Origin: CAWUKT01 sp964352215
Lineage (GTDB): Bacteria > Bacteroidota > Bacteroidia > J057 > JADKCL01
DNA: 64,000 bases
Assembly: GCA_964352215.1 (NCBI GenBank)
Contig: CAYGRE010000027.1
Location: 1 to 64,000, forward strand
Direction of reading: 5' to 3'
The notes under the pieces were generated by a model. The model ran no database searches. It was not told the origin of the DNA and saw nothing but the letters and a program-made list of their open reading frames with translations. Shown piece after piece: positions 43,801 to 50,834 of this stretch. Each line of letters opens with the position of its first letter. Position 1 is the first letter of the stretch. The position numbers were made by a program, and so were the translations under genes.

Positions 43801-43882
43801 GCTCATTCAGAAAGTCCACCAATGTGGAGCTTCCGGTGTTCAGTTCTCGTGCTACTTTAAATAGACGGTGGGTTTTTGACAT
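40826..43882 (-). CDS. infB: translation initiation factor IF-2 with long acidic N-terminal region
   Basis: This 1018-residue GTPase delivers initiator tRNA to the ribosome. The N-terminal helical IF2_N domain (1 to about 50) is followed by a very long low-complexity region (about 60-430) rich in Lys, Glu, Pro and Ala with repeated EEPAKE-like words, a run of Thr-Gly dipeptides and an Arg-rich end. A second IF2_N-like domain precedes the GTPase domain (PPIVTVMGHVDHGKTSLLD near 525, DTPGHEAFTAMRARG, NKMDKPGAD), then beta-barrel domains II and IV. It is the last gene of rimP-nusA-infB, 30 bases after nusA. Confidence 0.96.
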   Translation of the reverse strand: MSKTHRLFKVARELNTGSSTLVDFLNERGFEVVNNLNAKLSEDMYSILLKEFASEKELKKKAELIKEKKREERIAATDPASAEEEEEILSAADLKSGILETRPKPKIRPKIRPMPKAGSKPAEDPKVEPVEPVEAKVEKPVAPPEPEVEEEKSALPGLKILDKIDPSQLSGRKRSAKSEPKEEKQEEPAKEVKNPQPEVEAKTSAKEEPAKEVVSEKAEEPVKETPATKVESSEKSEPVAEKPVAKEAGDKEVGDKVAAKEEKKEVAENAEDEEEEDEQKVVRASDHTPKLSGLKVLGKVQLPGSKNKAKSKDDDSDGDGDKKKRRRKRRRKKSTDGPSTEKTGTGTGTGTGTGKPRVTPRPKPQVGRGRGRTATPRTSKEEPTEKEIKEQIKRTLAEIESRASRSRQRIRRDKRAEGARRREAEAAKREEEAMILDVTEFITANELSHLMEVSVTQLITKCMEIGMIISINQRLDAEVIELLAEEFGFEVNFIDITEKEFEEQEEDDDPEDLKPRPPIVTVMGHVDHGKTSLLDYIRNASVIAGEAGGITQHIGAYNVTLKNGQQICFLDTPGHEAFTAMRARGAKVTDIVIIVVAADDAVMPQTKEAINHAEAAGVPMIFALNKMDKPGADADRIRSQLSEMNILLEEWGGKFQSQEISAKKGTGIEDLLEKVLLEAELLELQANPDKLSRGAVIESRLDKGRGITATLLVQEGTLNVGDSMVAGIHYGRVRALMDERGNRIKTAGPSTPVQILGLGGAPQAGDRFVIYESDKEAKEVANRRMEVFREQAMRQTKRLSLEEIARRSAIGDVKDLNIIVKGDVDGSIEALSDSLLKLSIDEVQVNVVRKAVGQISEADVLLASASDAIIIGFQVRPSVNARRLAEDEGIDIRLYSVIYDAINDVRDALEGMLSPDLKEEITGSAQVRDTFRISKVGTIAGCMVQDGVMNRKDPVRLIREGIVIYQGRLASLKRFKDDAKEVRSGFECGMQIENYNDVKVDDVIEQFRTSEVKRTLKS
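42822..42857. repeat. six copies of a 6-bp repeat inside infB
   Basis: Six tandem hexamers of the type CCTGTG (variants CCTGTA, CCCGTA, CCTGTC) encode alternating Thr-Gly in the disordered region of IF-2. The unit is a multiple of three, so copy number could change without shifting the reading frame. Confidence 0.85.
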
Positions 43883-43912
43883 AAAGAGATTCAGGCCTCC
43901 TGGATAATAATA

Positions 43913-45169
43913 TTAGTCTTCAAACTCGGCACGGAGAATCGACATCACTTCAATGATGGTTTCCGTATCGAGGTCCGTTCTTCTTTCAAGTTCTTTTTCA
44001 CTCAGTTCAAGCACTGCTTTTGCGGTATCACAACCTGCAGACTGCAATTCTTTGATGATCCATGCATCGATTTCATCCTTGAATTCATCCAATTCGACGT
44101 CTTCGTCGTCATGTTCCATCTCACGGAATACATCAATCTCGTAACTGGTGAGTCGGCTGGCCAATTTGATATTCTGTCCACTCTTACCAATGGCCAGGGA
44201 CACCTGATCAGGTTTGAGGAACACTTGGGCCTTCCGGTTTGCATCATCCAAGCGAATCGAACTGATTTTCGCCGGGCTCAACGCCCGTTGGATATAGAGG
44301 AGTTCATTGCTGGTGTAATTGATCACATCAATGTTCTCGTTCCGCAACTCGCGAACGATCCCATGGATACGTGATCCCTTCATACCAACACATGCACCAA
44401 CCGGATCAATCCGGTCATCGTAGCTTTCTACAGCAACTTTGGCACGTTCTCCTGGTTCACGAACAATCCCCTTAATGGTGATCAATCCGTCGTAAATCTC
44501 CGGTACTTCCTGTTCGAATAACTTCTCGAGGAAAAGTCCGGATGCGCGTGATACTACAATATGTGGATTGCCGTTGCGCATTGTCACATCCATGATCACG
44601 GCACGGATGGTGTCACCTTTGCGGAAACGGTCTTTTGGTATCTGCTCTGATTTGGGAAGGATCAATTCATTGCCTTCATGAATGATCATGATCTCATTCC
44701 GCCATATCTGATACACCTCTCCTACAATGATCTCTCCTACCAATTCCTGGTAGCTCTCAAAGATGCTTTGCTTCTCAAGATCACGGATTTTCTGGGTGAG
44801 GGTCTGCTTTGCAGTTTGGATCATTTTACGTCCAAACTCTATAAAGTTGATCTCATCACCCATCATTTCTGCTACTTCAGAATCAGGGTCAAGGGCAATT
44901 GCTTCACTCAAAGATATCTGGGTGGATTCATCCTCCACCTCACCATCTTCTACAATTTCACGTTCACGAAAAGCCTGAATGTCACCTTGGTCAACATTGA
45001 TAATTACATCAAAGTTTTCGTCAGAGCCGTACTTTTTACGAATCATGGTCCGGAAGACTTCTTCCAGAACAGACATGAGCGTAGCTCGGTCAATATTTTT
45101 GAATCGAGCAAATTCCGCAAACGACTCGACCAGGTTTTCTTTACTGGCTGTTACTTTCCTTCTCGCCAT
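43913..45169 (-). CDS. nusA: transcription termination/antitermination protein NusA
   Basis: The 418-residue protein has the NusA N-terminal polymerase-binding domain (1 to about 125), an S1 domain (about 135-200), and two KH domains (VGACVGMKGSRIHGIVRELRNE near 255 and VSLAIGKSGQNIKLASRLTSY near 325). A short acidic C terminus ends in one partial helix-hairpin domain (SAGCDTAKAVLELSEKELERR). It lies two bases after rimP. In several bacteria NusA regulates its own operon through leader termination, which is relevant to the terminator found upstream of rimP here. Confidence 0.96.
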   Translation of the reverse strand: MARRKVTASKENLVESFAEFARFKNIDRATLMSVLEEVFRTMIRKKYGSDENFDVIINVDQGDIQAFREREIVEDGEVEDESTQISLSEAIALDPDSEVAEMMGDEINFIEFGRKMIQTAKQTLTQKIRDLEKQSIFESYQELVGEIIVGEVYQIWRNEIMIIHEGNELILPKSEQIPKDRFRKGDTIRAVIMDVTMRNGNPHIVVSRASGLFLEKLFEQEVPEIYDGLITIKGIVREPGERAKVAVESYDDRIDPVGACVGMKGSRIHGIVRELRNENIDVINYTSNELLYIQRALSPAKISSIRLDDANRKAQVFLKPDQVSLAIGKSGQNIKLASRLTSYEIDVFREMEHDDEDVELDEFKDEIDAWIIKELQSAGCDTAKAVLELSEKELERRTDLDTETIIEVMSILRAEFED

Positions 45170-45171
45170 CT

Positions 45172-45660
45172 TCAGTCGAATGAAATTTCAATAATTGCTT
45201 CTTTGATATCATCGTAAGAGATTTCAAAGTTCTCCTGAACTTCTTCCTCTCCTTTTTTCTTCTTCTTCTTACCTGATTTGGACGGTTCAACCACGATTCC
45301 CGCATCATCTGCAGAGATCAGCCTTCCCCGTCTGGATTCACCATCCAGCAAAACCACTTTGATCTTTCTTCCCACATTTTTCAGGTACTGACGCCGTACT
45401 ACCAAAGGTCTGCCGACCCCTGGAGAACTGACTTCAAGACGAAATGGGAAATCAAAAGGCTCCTCTTCCTCCAGAAAATGATTCAATTTTCTGCTAATCC
45501 AGGCACAGATATCAATCTTAATGCCCTCATCGGTGTCCAAAGAAATTGAAAGAACAGATTTAACACTCCGTTTCAGGTCCATTTCTACTAAAAATACATC
45601 GGGGAACTCCTCTTCTAATAACCGCTCCAATTCAGCTTTTACAGCCTCAAATCCCTGCAT
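45172..45660 (-). CDS. rimP: ribosome maturation factor RimP
   Basis: This 162-residue protein assists assembly of the 30S subunit. It has an N-terminal alpha-beta domain with SLDTDEGIKIDICAWISRKLN and LEVSSPGVGRPL near 83, and a C-terminal SH3-like barrel interrupted by a lysine run (SGKKKKKKGEEEV). It is the first gene of the rimP-nusA-infB operon. Between its promoter and its start codon lies an intrinsic terminator. Confidence 0.94.
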   Translation of the reverse strand: MQGFEAVKAELERLLEEEFPDVFLVEMDLKRSVKSVLSISLDTDEGIKIDICAWISRKLNHFLEEEEPFDFPFRLEVSSPGVGRPLVVRRQYLKNVGRKIKVVLLDGESRRGRLISADDAGIVVEPSKSGKKKKKKGEEEVQENFEISYDDIKEAIIEISFD

Positions 45661-45670
45661 ATACTTCTTT

Positions 45671-45699
45671 TAAAAACAAAAAAAGAGAGTGAAACTCTC
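45671..45699 (-). terminator. intrinsic terminator in the rimP leader (candidate attenuator)
   Basis: On the minus strand the hairpin GAGAGT-TTC-ACTCTC (45685-45699) is followed by TTTTTTTGTTTTTA (45671-45684) and ends only ten bases before the rimP start codon. It lies downstream of a well-matched promoter (45732-45763), so transcripts starting there must pass it to reach rimP-nusA-infB. The T run is on the minus strand only, so it does not serve the + strand gene beside it. Confidence 0.8.
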
Positions 45700-45731
45700 C
45701 CTCTCCTTCAACTTCAATGTTAAAATCGATC

Positions 45732-45763
45732 CAAATATACAGCAATGAATAGAAAATGCCAAA
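45732..45763 (-). promoter_or_regulatory. Bacteroidota-type promoter of the rimP-nusA-infB operon
   Basis: On the minus strand, TTTG (45760-45763), a 20-base spacer and TATATTTG (45732-45739) match both elements of the Bacteroidota promoter consensus. The predicted transcription start near 45725 gives a leader of about 65 bases that contains the hairpin terminator at 45671-45699. Confidence 0.75.
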
Positions 45764-45838
45764 CCACAAGCAAGTCGTATTCCTCTGAAAATGTTTCCCT
45801 TGTATCCCTCCATTTAAAAATTATTCTAAGTTCATTGT

Positions 45839-45846
45839 TATCTTTG
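45839..45846 (+). promoter_or_regulatory. -7 box TATCTTTG near the start of the 101-residue gene
   Basis: An exact TAnnTTTG box ends nine bases before the ATG at 45856. It would give a transcript with almost no leader. A TTTA 22 bases upstream (45813-45816) is a weak -33 candidate. Confidence 0.4.
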
Positions 45847-45855
45847 CTCTTCGAA

Positions 45856-46161
45856 ATGAATGACAACCAGGAATCCCTGCAAAACGCACTTTCTCAAAAC
45901 TGGGGATTGGCGAAAAATCCAGCCCTCAGCATGGAAGATTTGAAAAGAGCGCTGCGGTCAAAGATCGATTCTCTTTTGCAGGATGACATGCATGCATTGG
46001 TCCAGCTGATGTACAGGCTGGACATCAATGAAAGCAAGTTTCACAACGCTATGTCAGCCCAGAATTCCGACGAACGTGTAAATGCCTTGACTGACCTTAT
46101 TATAGAACGAGAGTTACAGCGAGTTGAGTTCCGGAATAAATACCAGAACGGGGAACTTTAA
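45856..46161 (+). CDS. hypothetical protein, 101 residues
   Basis: This short soluble helical protein (MNDNQESLQNALSQN start) contains a middle section resembling small Bacteroidota proteins of unknown function (LKRALRSKIDSLLQDDMHALVQLMYRLDI). The frame extends 37 codons upstream, but the added part lacks protein character and overlaps the rimP promoter, so I chose ATG 45856. It ends 26 bases before a MATE transporter gene, likely in the same transcript. Confidence 0.75.
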   Translation: MNDNQESLQNALSQNWGLAKNPALSMEDLKRALRSKIDSLLQDDMHALVQLMYRLDINESKFHNAMSAQNSDERVNALTDLIIERELQRVEFRNKYQNGEL

Positions 46162-46187
46162 TTTCTACAAACAAACCGCAACTCTCT

Positions 46188-47615
46188 ATGAAAGATCTTC
46201 AATCGGAAACCTCCCTCCTGTGGAATATGAGGGAAACTGCCAAACTTGCCTGGCCTGTGATCCTGGGATACCTCGGACACATGGTGATCGGCCAGGCAGA
46301 CATCCTGATGGTTGGTCAATATGGAAAATTTCCCCTGGCTGCATCTACCGTAGCCAACAGCCTGTTCTATCTTCCTTTTGTAATTGGGATTGGAATATGC
46401 ATGGCCATCTCCCCGCTTGTCGCCCAATCTCTCGGCGCAAAAGCCAAAAATGAAACCAAATTGTACTTAAGCCAGGGGGGTATTGTCGCATTTTGGGCTG
46501 GCATCTTCTTCATTGGGATCACTTTGCTGGAAGCAGAACTCATCCCATTTCTTGGTCAGGAGGAAGAGATCGTTCCTTTGGCACAGGAGTACATGAGGAT
46601 TATTGGCTTCTCTTCTTTGCCCATGTTGCTATTTCTGGCCTTAAAACATTATACAGATGGTTTTGAAGATGTCGTTCCCGGCATGTTGGTCATGGGTGGG
46701 ATCGTATTGGTCAATATCTTGCTCAACTGGTTGCTGATCTATGGCAATTGGGGATTTCCGGAACTCGGTTTGAACGGAGCAGGATATGCCACCGGAATTT
46801 CAAGAATCATTGGGTTTTTCCTGATGTGGGCCTACGTCGCAAATGCCAAAAGATACAAGGAATTCCGGGCCCGCAGGATCATCCTGAGACATCACTGGAA
46901 AACCATCTTTAAGATCCTCCAGATCGGGGTTCCAAGCGGGATACAATATTTCTTTGAAGTAGGAGCATTTACCGGAGCTGTGATCCTGATCGGTTGGATC
47001 GGTTCCGATGAATTGGCAGCTCACCAGATCGCTTTGGGAATTCCCGCCATTGCCTATATGGTCTATATGGGTCTGGCTGGTGCTACTTCGATACGGGTAG
47101 GAAATGCTTATGGCCGTAAAGACCTGCCGGGAATGAGAATCGCAGGGATGGCAGGGATCTGGGGGGGAATGATCTTTATTGTATTCAGTGTGACCATCAT
47201 CCTACTGATGTTTTCTATTATTCCCGGATTTTACATTGACAATCCAAATGTGGAAGCCATCGCCGCACGGTTATTGGTCATTGCTGCATTTTTCCAACTC
47301 GCAGACGGCATCCAGGCCATTGCACTGGGGGCCCTCCGGGGCATGGAGGATGTATTGGTCCCAACCATCCTCATATTTATCGCCTATTGGGGAATTGGCC
47401 TGCCGGTTGGATACCTCTTACTTGAATACTATGGGTATGGAGTCGACGGAATGTGGTATGGACTTTCAGCAGGACTCGGATTTTCGGCACTGTTTTTGAC
47501 AGTAAGATTTGAACGGCGAACACGTCTCAACAGAACCTCCGGAAAATTCAAATTTCCTGAATCAACTCAGGACGCTCCAGAGCTATCTAAAGACATTTCA
47601 CCGTCCGGCAATTGA
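46188..47615 (+). CDS. MATE family multidrug efflux transporter
   Basis: The 475-residue protein has twelve membrane helices in two related halves. Helix 1 carries AWPVILGYLGHMVIGQADILMVGQYG and helix 7 GVPSGIQYFFEVGAFTGAVILIG, the typical NorM-like pattern; GAYGRKDLPG-type loops (SIRVGNAYGRKDLPG) are also present. MATE pumps export cationic drugs in exchange for sodium or protons. The substrate here is unknown. Confidence 0.92.
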   Translation: MKDLQSETSLLWNMRETAKLAWPVILGYLGHMVIGQADILMVGQYGKFPLAASTVANSLFYLPFVIGIGICMAISPLVAQSLGAKAKNETKLYLSQGGIVAFWAGIFFIGITLLEAELIPFLGQEEEIVPLAQEYMRIIGFSSLPMLLFLALKHYTDGFEDVVPGMLVMGGIVLVNILLNWLLIYGNWGFPELGLNGAGYATGISRIIGFFLMWAYVANAKRYKEFRARRIILRHHWKTIFKILQIGVPSGIQYFFEVGAFTGAVILIGWIGSDELAAHQIALGIPAIAYMVYMGLAGATSIRVGNAYGRKDLPGMRIAGMAGIWGGMIFIVFSVTIILLMFSIIPGFYIDNPNVEAIAARLLVIAAFFQLADGIQAIALGALRGMEDVLVPTILIFIAYWGIGLPVGYLLLEYYGYGVDGMWYGLSAGLGFSALFLTVRFERRTRLNRTSGKFKFPESTQDAPELSKDISPSGN

Positions 47616-47666
47616 AAGTTGTGGAAAATTGCCGATATTTAATGCTGTCCCAAAATCCTGATTAAG

Positions 47667-48233
47667 ATGAAACGTTTTCTCCTATTCTTTATCGCGCTTG
47701 TAGTCGCATCCGGTCTGAACGCGCAAGCACCTCAAAATGCTTCCAAAGACAATGGTCAATCTGTTACCGAAGTAGCCAAGATCGAATGGCTGACCTGGGA
47801 AGAGGCTGTCGAGCGCATGGAAAAAGAACCCCGCAAGATCATGGTAGACGTCTATACCGATTGGTGTGGATGGTGTAAAAAAATGGATGCTTCCACGATG
47901 AAGGATCCCACCATTGCCGAATTGGTAAGCGGCGACTGGTACGCGGTCAAAATGGACGGGGAGCGAAAAGAAGACATTACCTTTAAAGACCGCACCTATA
48001 AGTTTGTCCCCAACGGGCGCAGAGGTTACCATGAACTTCCCGCAGAGCTGATGAACGGAAAGATGAGTTATCCCACCCTGGTTTTCCTCGATGAAAACTA
48101 TGGGGTAATCCAACCTCTTCCCGGTTTCCGCCAGGCTCCGGAACTTGAAAAAATACTTGCCTACTTTGGAGGAGACTTCTATAAGAACACTTCCTGGGAG
48201 AAGTTTCAGGAAGAATACAAGAGTCCAAACTAA
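47667..48233 (+). CDS. secreted thioredoxin-like protein
   Basis: This 188-residue protein has a signal peptide (MKRFLLFFIALVVASGLNAQ) and a thioredoxin fold with active site WCGWC (Cys67, Cys70) in VDVYTDWCGWCKKMD, and a cis-proline in MSYPTLVFLDE. The long insert after the active site (GERKEDITFKDRTYKFVPNG) is typical of the DUF255/thioredoxin_7 group. A periplasmic disulfide reductase or isomerase role is likely. It ends in a clear terminator. Confidence 0.9.
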   Translation: MKRFLLFFIALVVASGLNAQAPQNASKDNGQSVTEVAKIEWLTWEEAVERMEKEPRKIMVDVYTDWCGWCKKMDASTMKDPTIAELVSGDWYAVKMDGERKEDITFKDRTYKFVPNGRRGYHELPAELMNGKMSYPTLVFLDENYGVIQPLPGFRQAPELEKILAYFGGDFYKNTSWEKFQEEYKSPN

Positions 48234-48259
48234 CAGTAATTCGAAAACATTCGAATGGA

Positions 48260-48287
48260 GGGTCCAATATTCGTATTGGGCCCTTTT
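48260..48287 (+). terminator. terminator of the thioredoxin-like gene
   Basis: A 10-bp stem (GGGTCCAATA, 48260-48269, with TATTGGGCCC, 48274-48283, one G-U pair) has a TTCG tetraloop and is followed by TTTTACTTTT. It reaches the stop codon of convergent mnmH at 48286. Confidence 0.88.
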
Positions 48288-49299
48288 ACTTTTCCGCCAA
48301 TTCGAGAATATGTGTGATCAGATCAGACATAGCCATACTGCTGGAATCTATATCATAACGTACCTTAGGCTTTCTCTCCTCGGCCCCGTGCAGATAAGAC
48401 TTGTCATAGTAGTCCAACAGCATACTCACCAAAGGTCTCCGCTCATTTTGCTCGATCAATTCAACTGCCTGCCTGTACCGCAACCCTCCCAACCGCTTTT
48501 TGATCTTGTCGACTGAGTCGCGGATTAGCTCCTTTGAAAAGTCACCGTAGTCATTGATCAACCTTTCTATTCTGTTTTCCTTCCCCGGCTTAAGATAATA
48601 GAATGCTGCTTTTCGCATCTGCACCCATATAGTAAGCGGTATAATCAAGGACCCGATTTGCCGGCTTTCATCTTCGATCCAAATTCGTTTGTCTTTAAAG
48701 GTATACAATGCACTGGCTAAATCATTCTCAAACTGCGCTTGTGTCACCCGATTCCCAGCTCCAAGTCGCCCGAATGCCGATCCCCGATGGTCCGCCAGGT
48801 CTTCCAGGTCCACCATTTGTTCTCCCCTCAAGGCCAGGGCCTGCAGCACCTCTGTTTTGCCGGCTCCGGTCATTCCCCCTATTATCCGAAAGTCATAAGC
48901 TTTTTCGAATTGACTCAAAGCCCATCGCCGGTAGGCCTTGTACCCTCCTTCCAGTAGCTGAACCTGAATCCCGGCTATCTTGAGCAGATTGCCTACCGAT
49001 TCACTCCGCATTCCCCCCCGCCAGCAATGCACCAACAGCTTTCCGTCTCTGGCAAGGACCTGCGCCTCATCTACCATTTGCCTGATCTTCGGACTCACCA
49101 ATTCCAATCCCCTCGCCACCGCTTCCTGCTGACCAATCTGCTTATATAAGGTACCGACCTCCGCACGTTCCGTATCCGAAAACAAAGGAAATGAATGAGC
49201 ACCGGGAATGTGACCTTTCATATATTCGCCGGGGGAACGCACATCTAAAACAGGGACAATATCAGATGCTTCAACAAACTTCTCCGCAGGTATCCTCAT
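48286..49299 (-). CDS. mnmH: tRNA 2-selenouridine synthase
   Basis: This 337-residue protein (SelU/YbbB) has an N-terminal rhodanese domain with the catalytic Cys92 in HCWRGGMRS and a P-loop domain (GGMTGAGKTEVL at 141-152). It replaces sulfur with selenium in wobble 2-thiouridine of tRNA, through a geranylated intermediate, using selenophosphate. The selenophosphate synthetase SelD is not in this window. It is the gene immediately left of the candidate replication origin and points away from it. Confidence 0.93.
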   Translation of the reverse strand: MRIPAEKFVEASDIVPVLDVRSPGEYMKGHIPGAHSFPLFSDTERAEVGTLYKQIGQQEAVARGLELVSPKIRQMVDEAQVLARDGKLLVHCWRGGMRSESVGNLLKIAGIQVQLLEGGYKAYRRWALSQFEKAYDFRIIGGMTGAGKTEVLQALALRGEQMVDLEDLADHRGSAFGRLGAGNRVTQAQFENDLASALYTFKDKRIWIEDESRQIGSLIIPLTIWVQMRKAAFYYLKPGKENRIERLINDYGDFSKELIRDSVDKIKKRLGGLRYRQAVELIEQNERRPLVSMLLDYYDKSYLHGAEERKPKVRYDIDSSSMAMSDLITHILELAEK

Positions 49300-49771
49300 A
49301 GCTTTATCTTTTATTAATTCCTATGCGCATTTTTTGTTTTCAGGCTAAAATGATAAGAAGTGGAAGGTATTGAATATCAGCGCTTCCTACTCCACACCCA
49401 ACGGGGGATAACTGGTGATTACAGGTGGAGAACTGTAGCGCAACTTTATTTGCTTTTCAATTGTCCGAGACAGGCTGTGTGGATATGTGTATATCCAAAA
49501 TGGCGCTGTGGACACAAGCAAAACTACCCACATTGTATACACCCTGATTTTTCAAAATAGTTTCCCTGTTAATAGTAAAACTTAGTGATTGTGGGAATGT
49601 TAATGGAATAAGCTAAAGTAGTGACAGAGAAAGAAATAAACTTTATCATAATAGTGTATAAGTTTGAAATAATGTGGTTAACTCCAAAGTCAAGTGTTCT
49701 CAAAAATTCTTTTGCACACAATCCACAGGACTAATACTACTATATATATTATAAATAACTTTAAAGAAGAT
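49300..49771. other. candidate chromosomal replication origin (oriC)
   Basis: This 472-base gene-free, AT-rich region between divergent mnmH and nadA holds a cluster of DnaA-box-like 9-mers. Compared with TTWTNCACA or its complement they are 49478-49486 (TGTGGATAT), 49486-49494 (TGTGTATAT), 49507-49515 (TGTGGACAC), 49653-49661 (AGTGTATAA), 49673-49681 (TGTGGTTAA), 49710-49718 (TTTTGCACA, exact) and 49719-49727 (CAATCCACA). The cluster ends in a DnaA-trio-like and AT-rich element described separately. Gene orientation becomes uniform to its right. An exact TAnnTTTG box (TAAGTTTG, 49659-49666) may drive nadA. dnaA is not in the window, as is often the case in this phylum. Confidence 0.7.
49710..49771 (+). 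other. candidate basal unwinding element: two DnaA boxes, DnaA-trio and AT-rich tract
   Basis: Two abutting DnaA boxes in the same orientation (TTTTGCACA at 49710, CAATCCACA at 49719) are followed by GGA, then CTA-ATA-CTA-CTA (49731-49742), then 29 bases that are almost pure A/T up to the nadA start. In the B. subtilis-type origin, DnaA bound at such boxes extends along the complementary 3'-GAT-5' trios to melt the DNA. The order and spacing match that model. Confidence 0.7.
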
Positions 49772-50785
49772 ATGTATATAGATATAAAAGAAAAGAAGCA
49801 TTTCTCGAGAATCGACAAAGTCGGCTTTCTCGATGTCGAGGTTGATCCAACCCTGGATTTGTTTGCAGAGATTGAAAAGCTGAAGCGGGAAAAGAATGCA
49901 GTGATCCTGGCGCATTATTACCAGGAACCAGATATCCAGGACATCGCAGATTTTGTGGGAGACAGTCTCGGCCTGGCCCAGCAAGCGGCCACCACCGATG
50001 CAGACATCATTGTCTTCGCCGGAGTTCATTTCATGGCAGAAACTGCCAAGATTATCAATCCTCAGAAAAAAGTGCTGCTTCCCGATCTGAAAGCTGGATG
50101 CTCACTTTCTGACAGTTGTCCACCGGATCTCTTCTCTGAATTCAAAAAGCAGTATCCTGAGCACAAAGTGGTGACTTACATCAACTGCTCTGCCGGCTTG
50201 AAAGCCCTGAGCGATGTGGTCGTGACCTCCACCAATGCCAAAGCGATCGTCGAATCCTTCCCAAAAGACCAACCCCTGATTTTCGCACCTGACAAAAATC
50301 TCGGTGCTTACATCAACAAAGAAACTGGTCGGAACATGGTGCTCTGGGATGGAGCCTGCATGGTCCACGAGATATTTTCCCGGAAACGGCTGCATGAACT
50401 GAAGCTCCGGCATCCGGCAGCAAAGATCATAGCCCATCCAGAATGCGAAGAAGCCGTACTGGAAATGGCAGAATACATCGGCTCGACCGCAGGGTTGCTG
50501 CGCTATACCCAGCAAGACAAGGCACCAGCCTACATCGTGGTAACCGAATCCGGAATTCTGCACGAGATGCGCAAGCGGAGTCCCCACAAAGAGTTCATCG
50601 CGGCGCCAGCCGAGGGAACCTGTGCCTGCAACGACTGCCCTCACATGAAATTGAATACATTGGAAAAAGTTTTTATCTGCATGAAGTACGAGACACCCGA
50701 AGTGGATGTCCCTGAGCCTCTGCGGACTAAAGCACTAAAACCGATAGAGGTAATGCTCGACCTGAGCGCCAGGAGCGGACTGTGA
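49772..50785 (+). CDS. nadA: quinolinate synthase
   Basis: This 337-residue 4Fe-4S enzyme condenses iminoaspartate with dihydroxyacetone phosphate in NAD synthesis. Cluster cysteines lie in KAGCSLSDSCP, WDGACMVHEIF and GTCACNDCPHM, and the substrate region AHYYQEPDIQDIADFVGDS is near 50. I chose ATG 49772 (MYIDIKEKKHF); a longer open frame to 49694 runs into the unwinding element and lacks protein character. nadB and nadC are not nearby. It is the first gene to the right of the candidate origin. Confidence 0.95.
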   Translation: MYIDIKEKKHFSRIDKVGFLDVEVDPTLDLFAEIEKLKREKNAVILAHYYQEPDIQDIADFVGDSLGLAQQAATTDADIIVFAGVHFMAETAKIINPQKKVLLPDLKAGCSLSDSCPPDLFSEFKKQYPEHKVVTYINCSAGLKALSDVVVTSTNAKAIVESFPKDQPLIFAPDKNLGAYINKETGRNMVLWDGACMVHEIFSRKRLHELKLRHPAAKIIAHPECEEAVLEMAEYIGSTAGLLRYTQQDKAPAYIVVTESGILHEMRKRSPHKEFIAAPAEGTCACNDCPHMKLNTLEKVFICMKYETPEVDVPEPLRTKALKPIEVMLDLSARSGL

Positions 50786-50822
50786 ATTACTCAATTTGCT
50801 TTTAAGGGAAGTTCATCTTTGC

Positions 50823-50830
50823 TAGCTTTG
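50823..50830 (+). promoter_or_regulatory. -7 box TAGCTTTG just before thiL
   Basis: An exact TAnnTTTG box ends four bases before the thiL ATG at 50835. A TTTG 24 bases upstream (50795-50798) is a -33 candidate with slightly long spacing. Use of this box would give a leaderless transcript. Confidence 0.45.
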
Positions 50831-50834
50831 GGGA

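Noticed and set aside
49360..49560. 66-residue frame in the mnmH-nadA gap
   Set aside because: It has no protein character and lies over the DnaA-box cluster.
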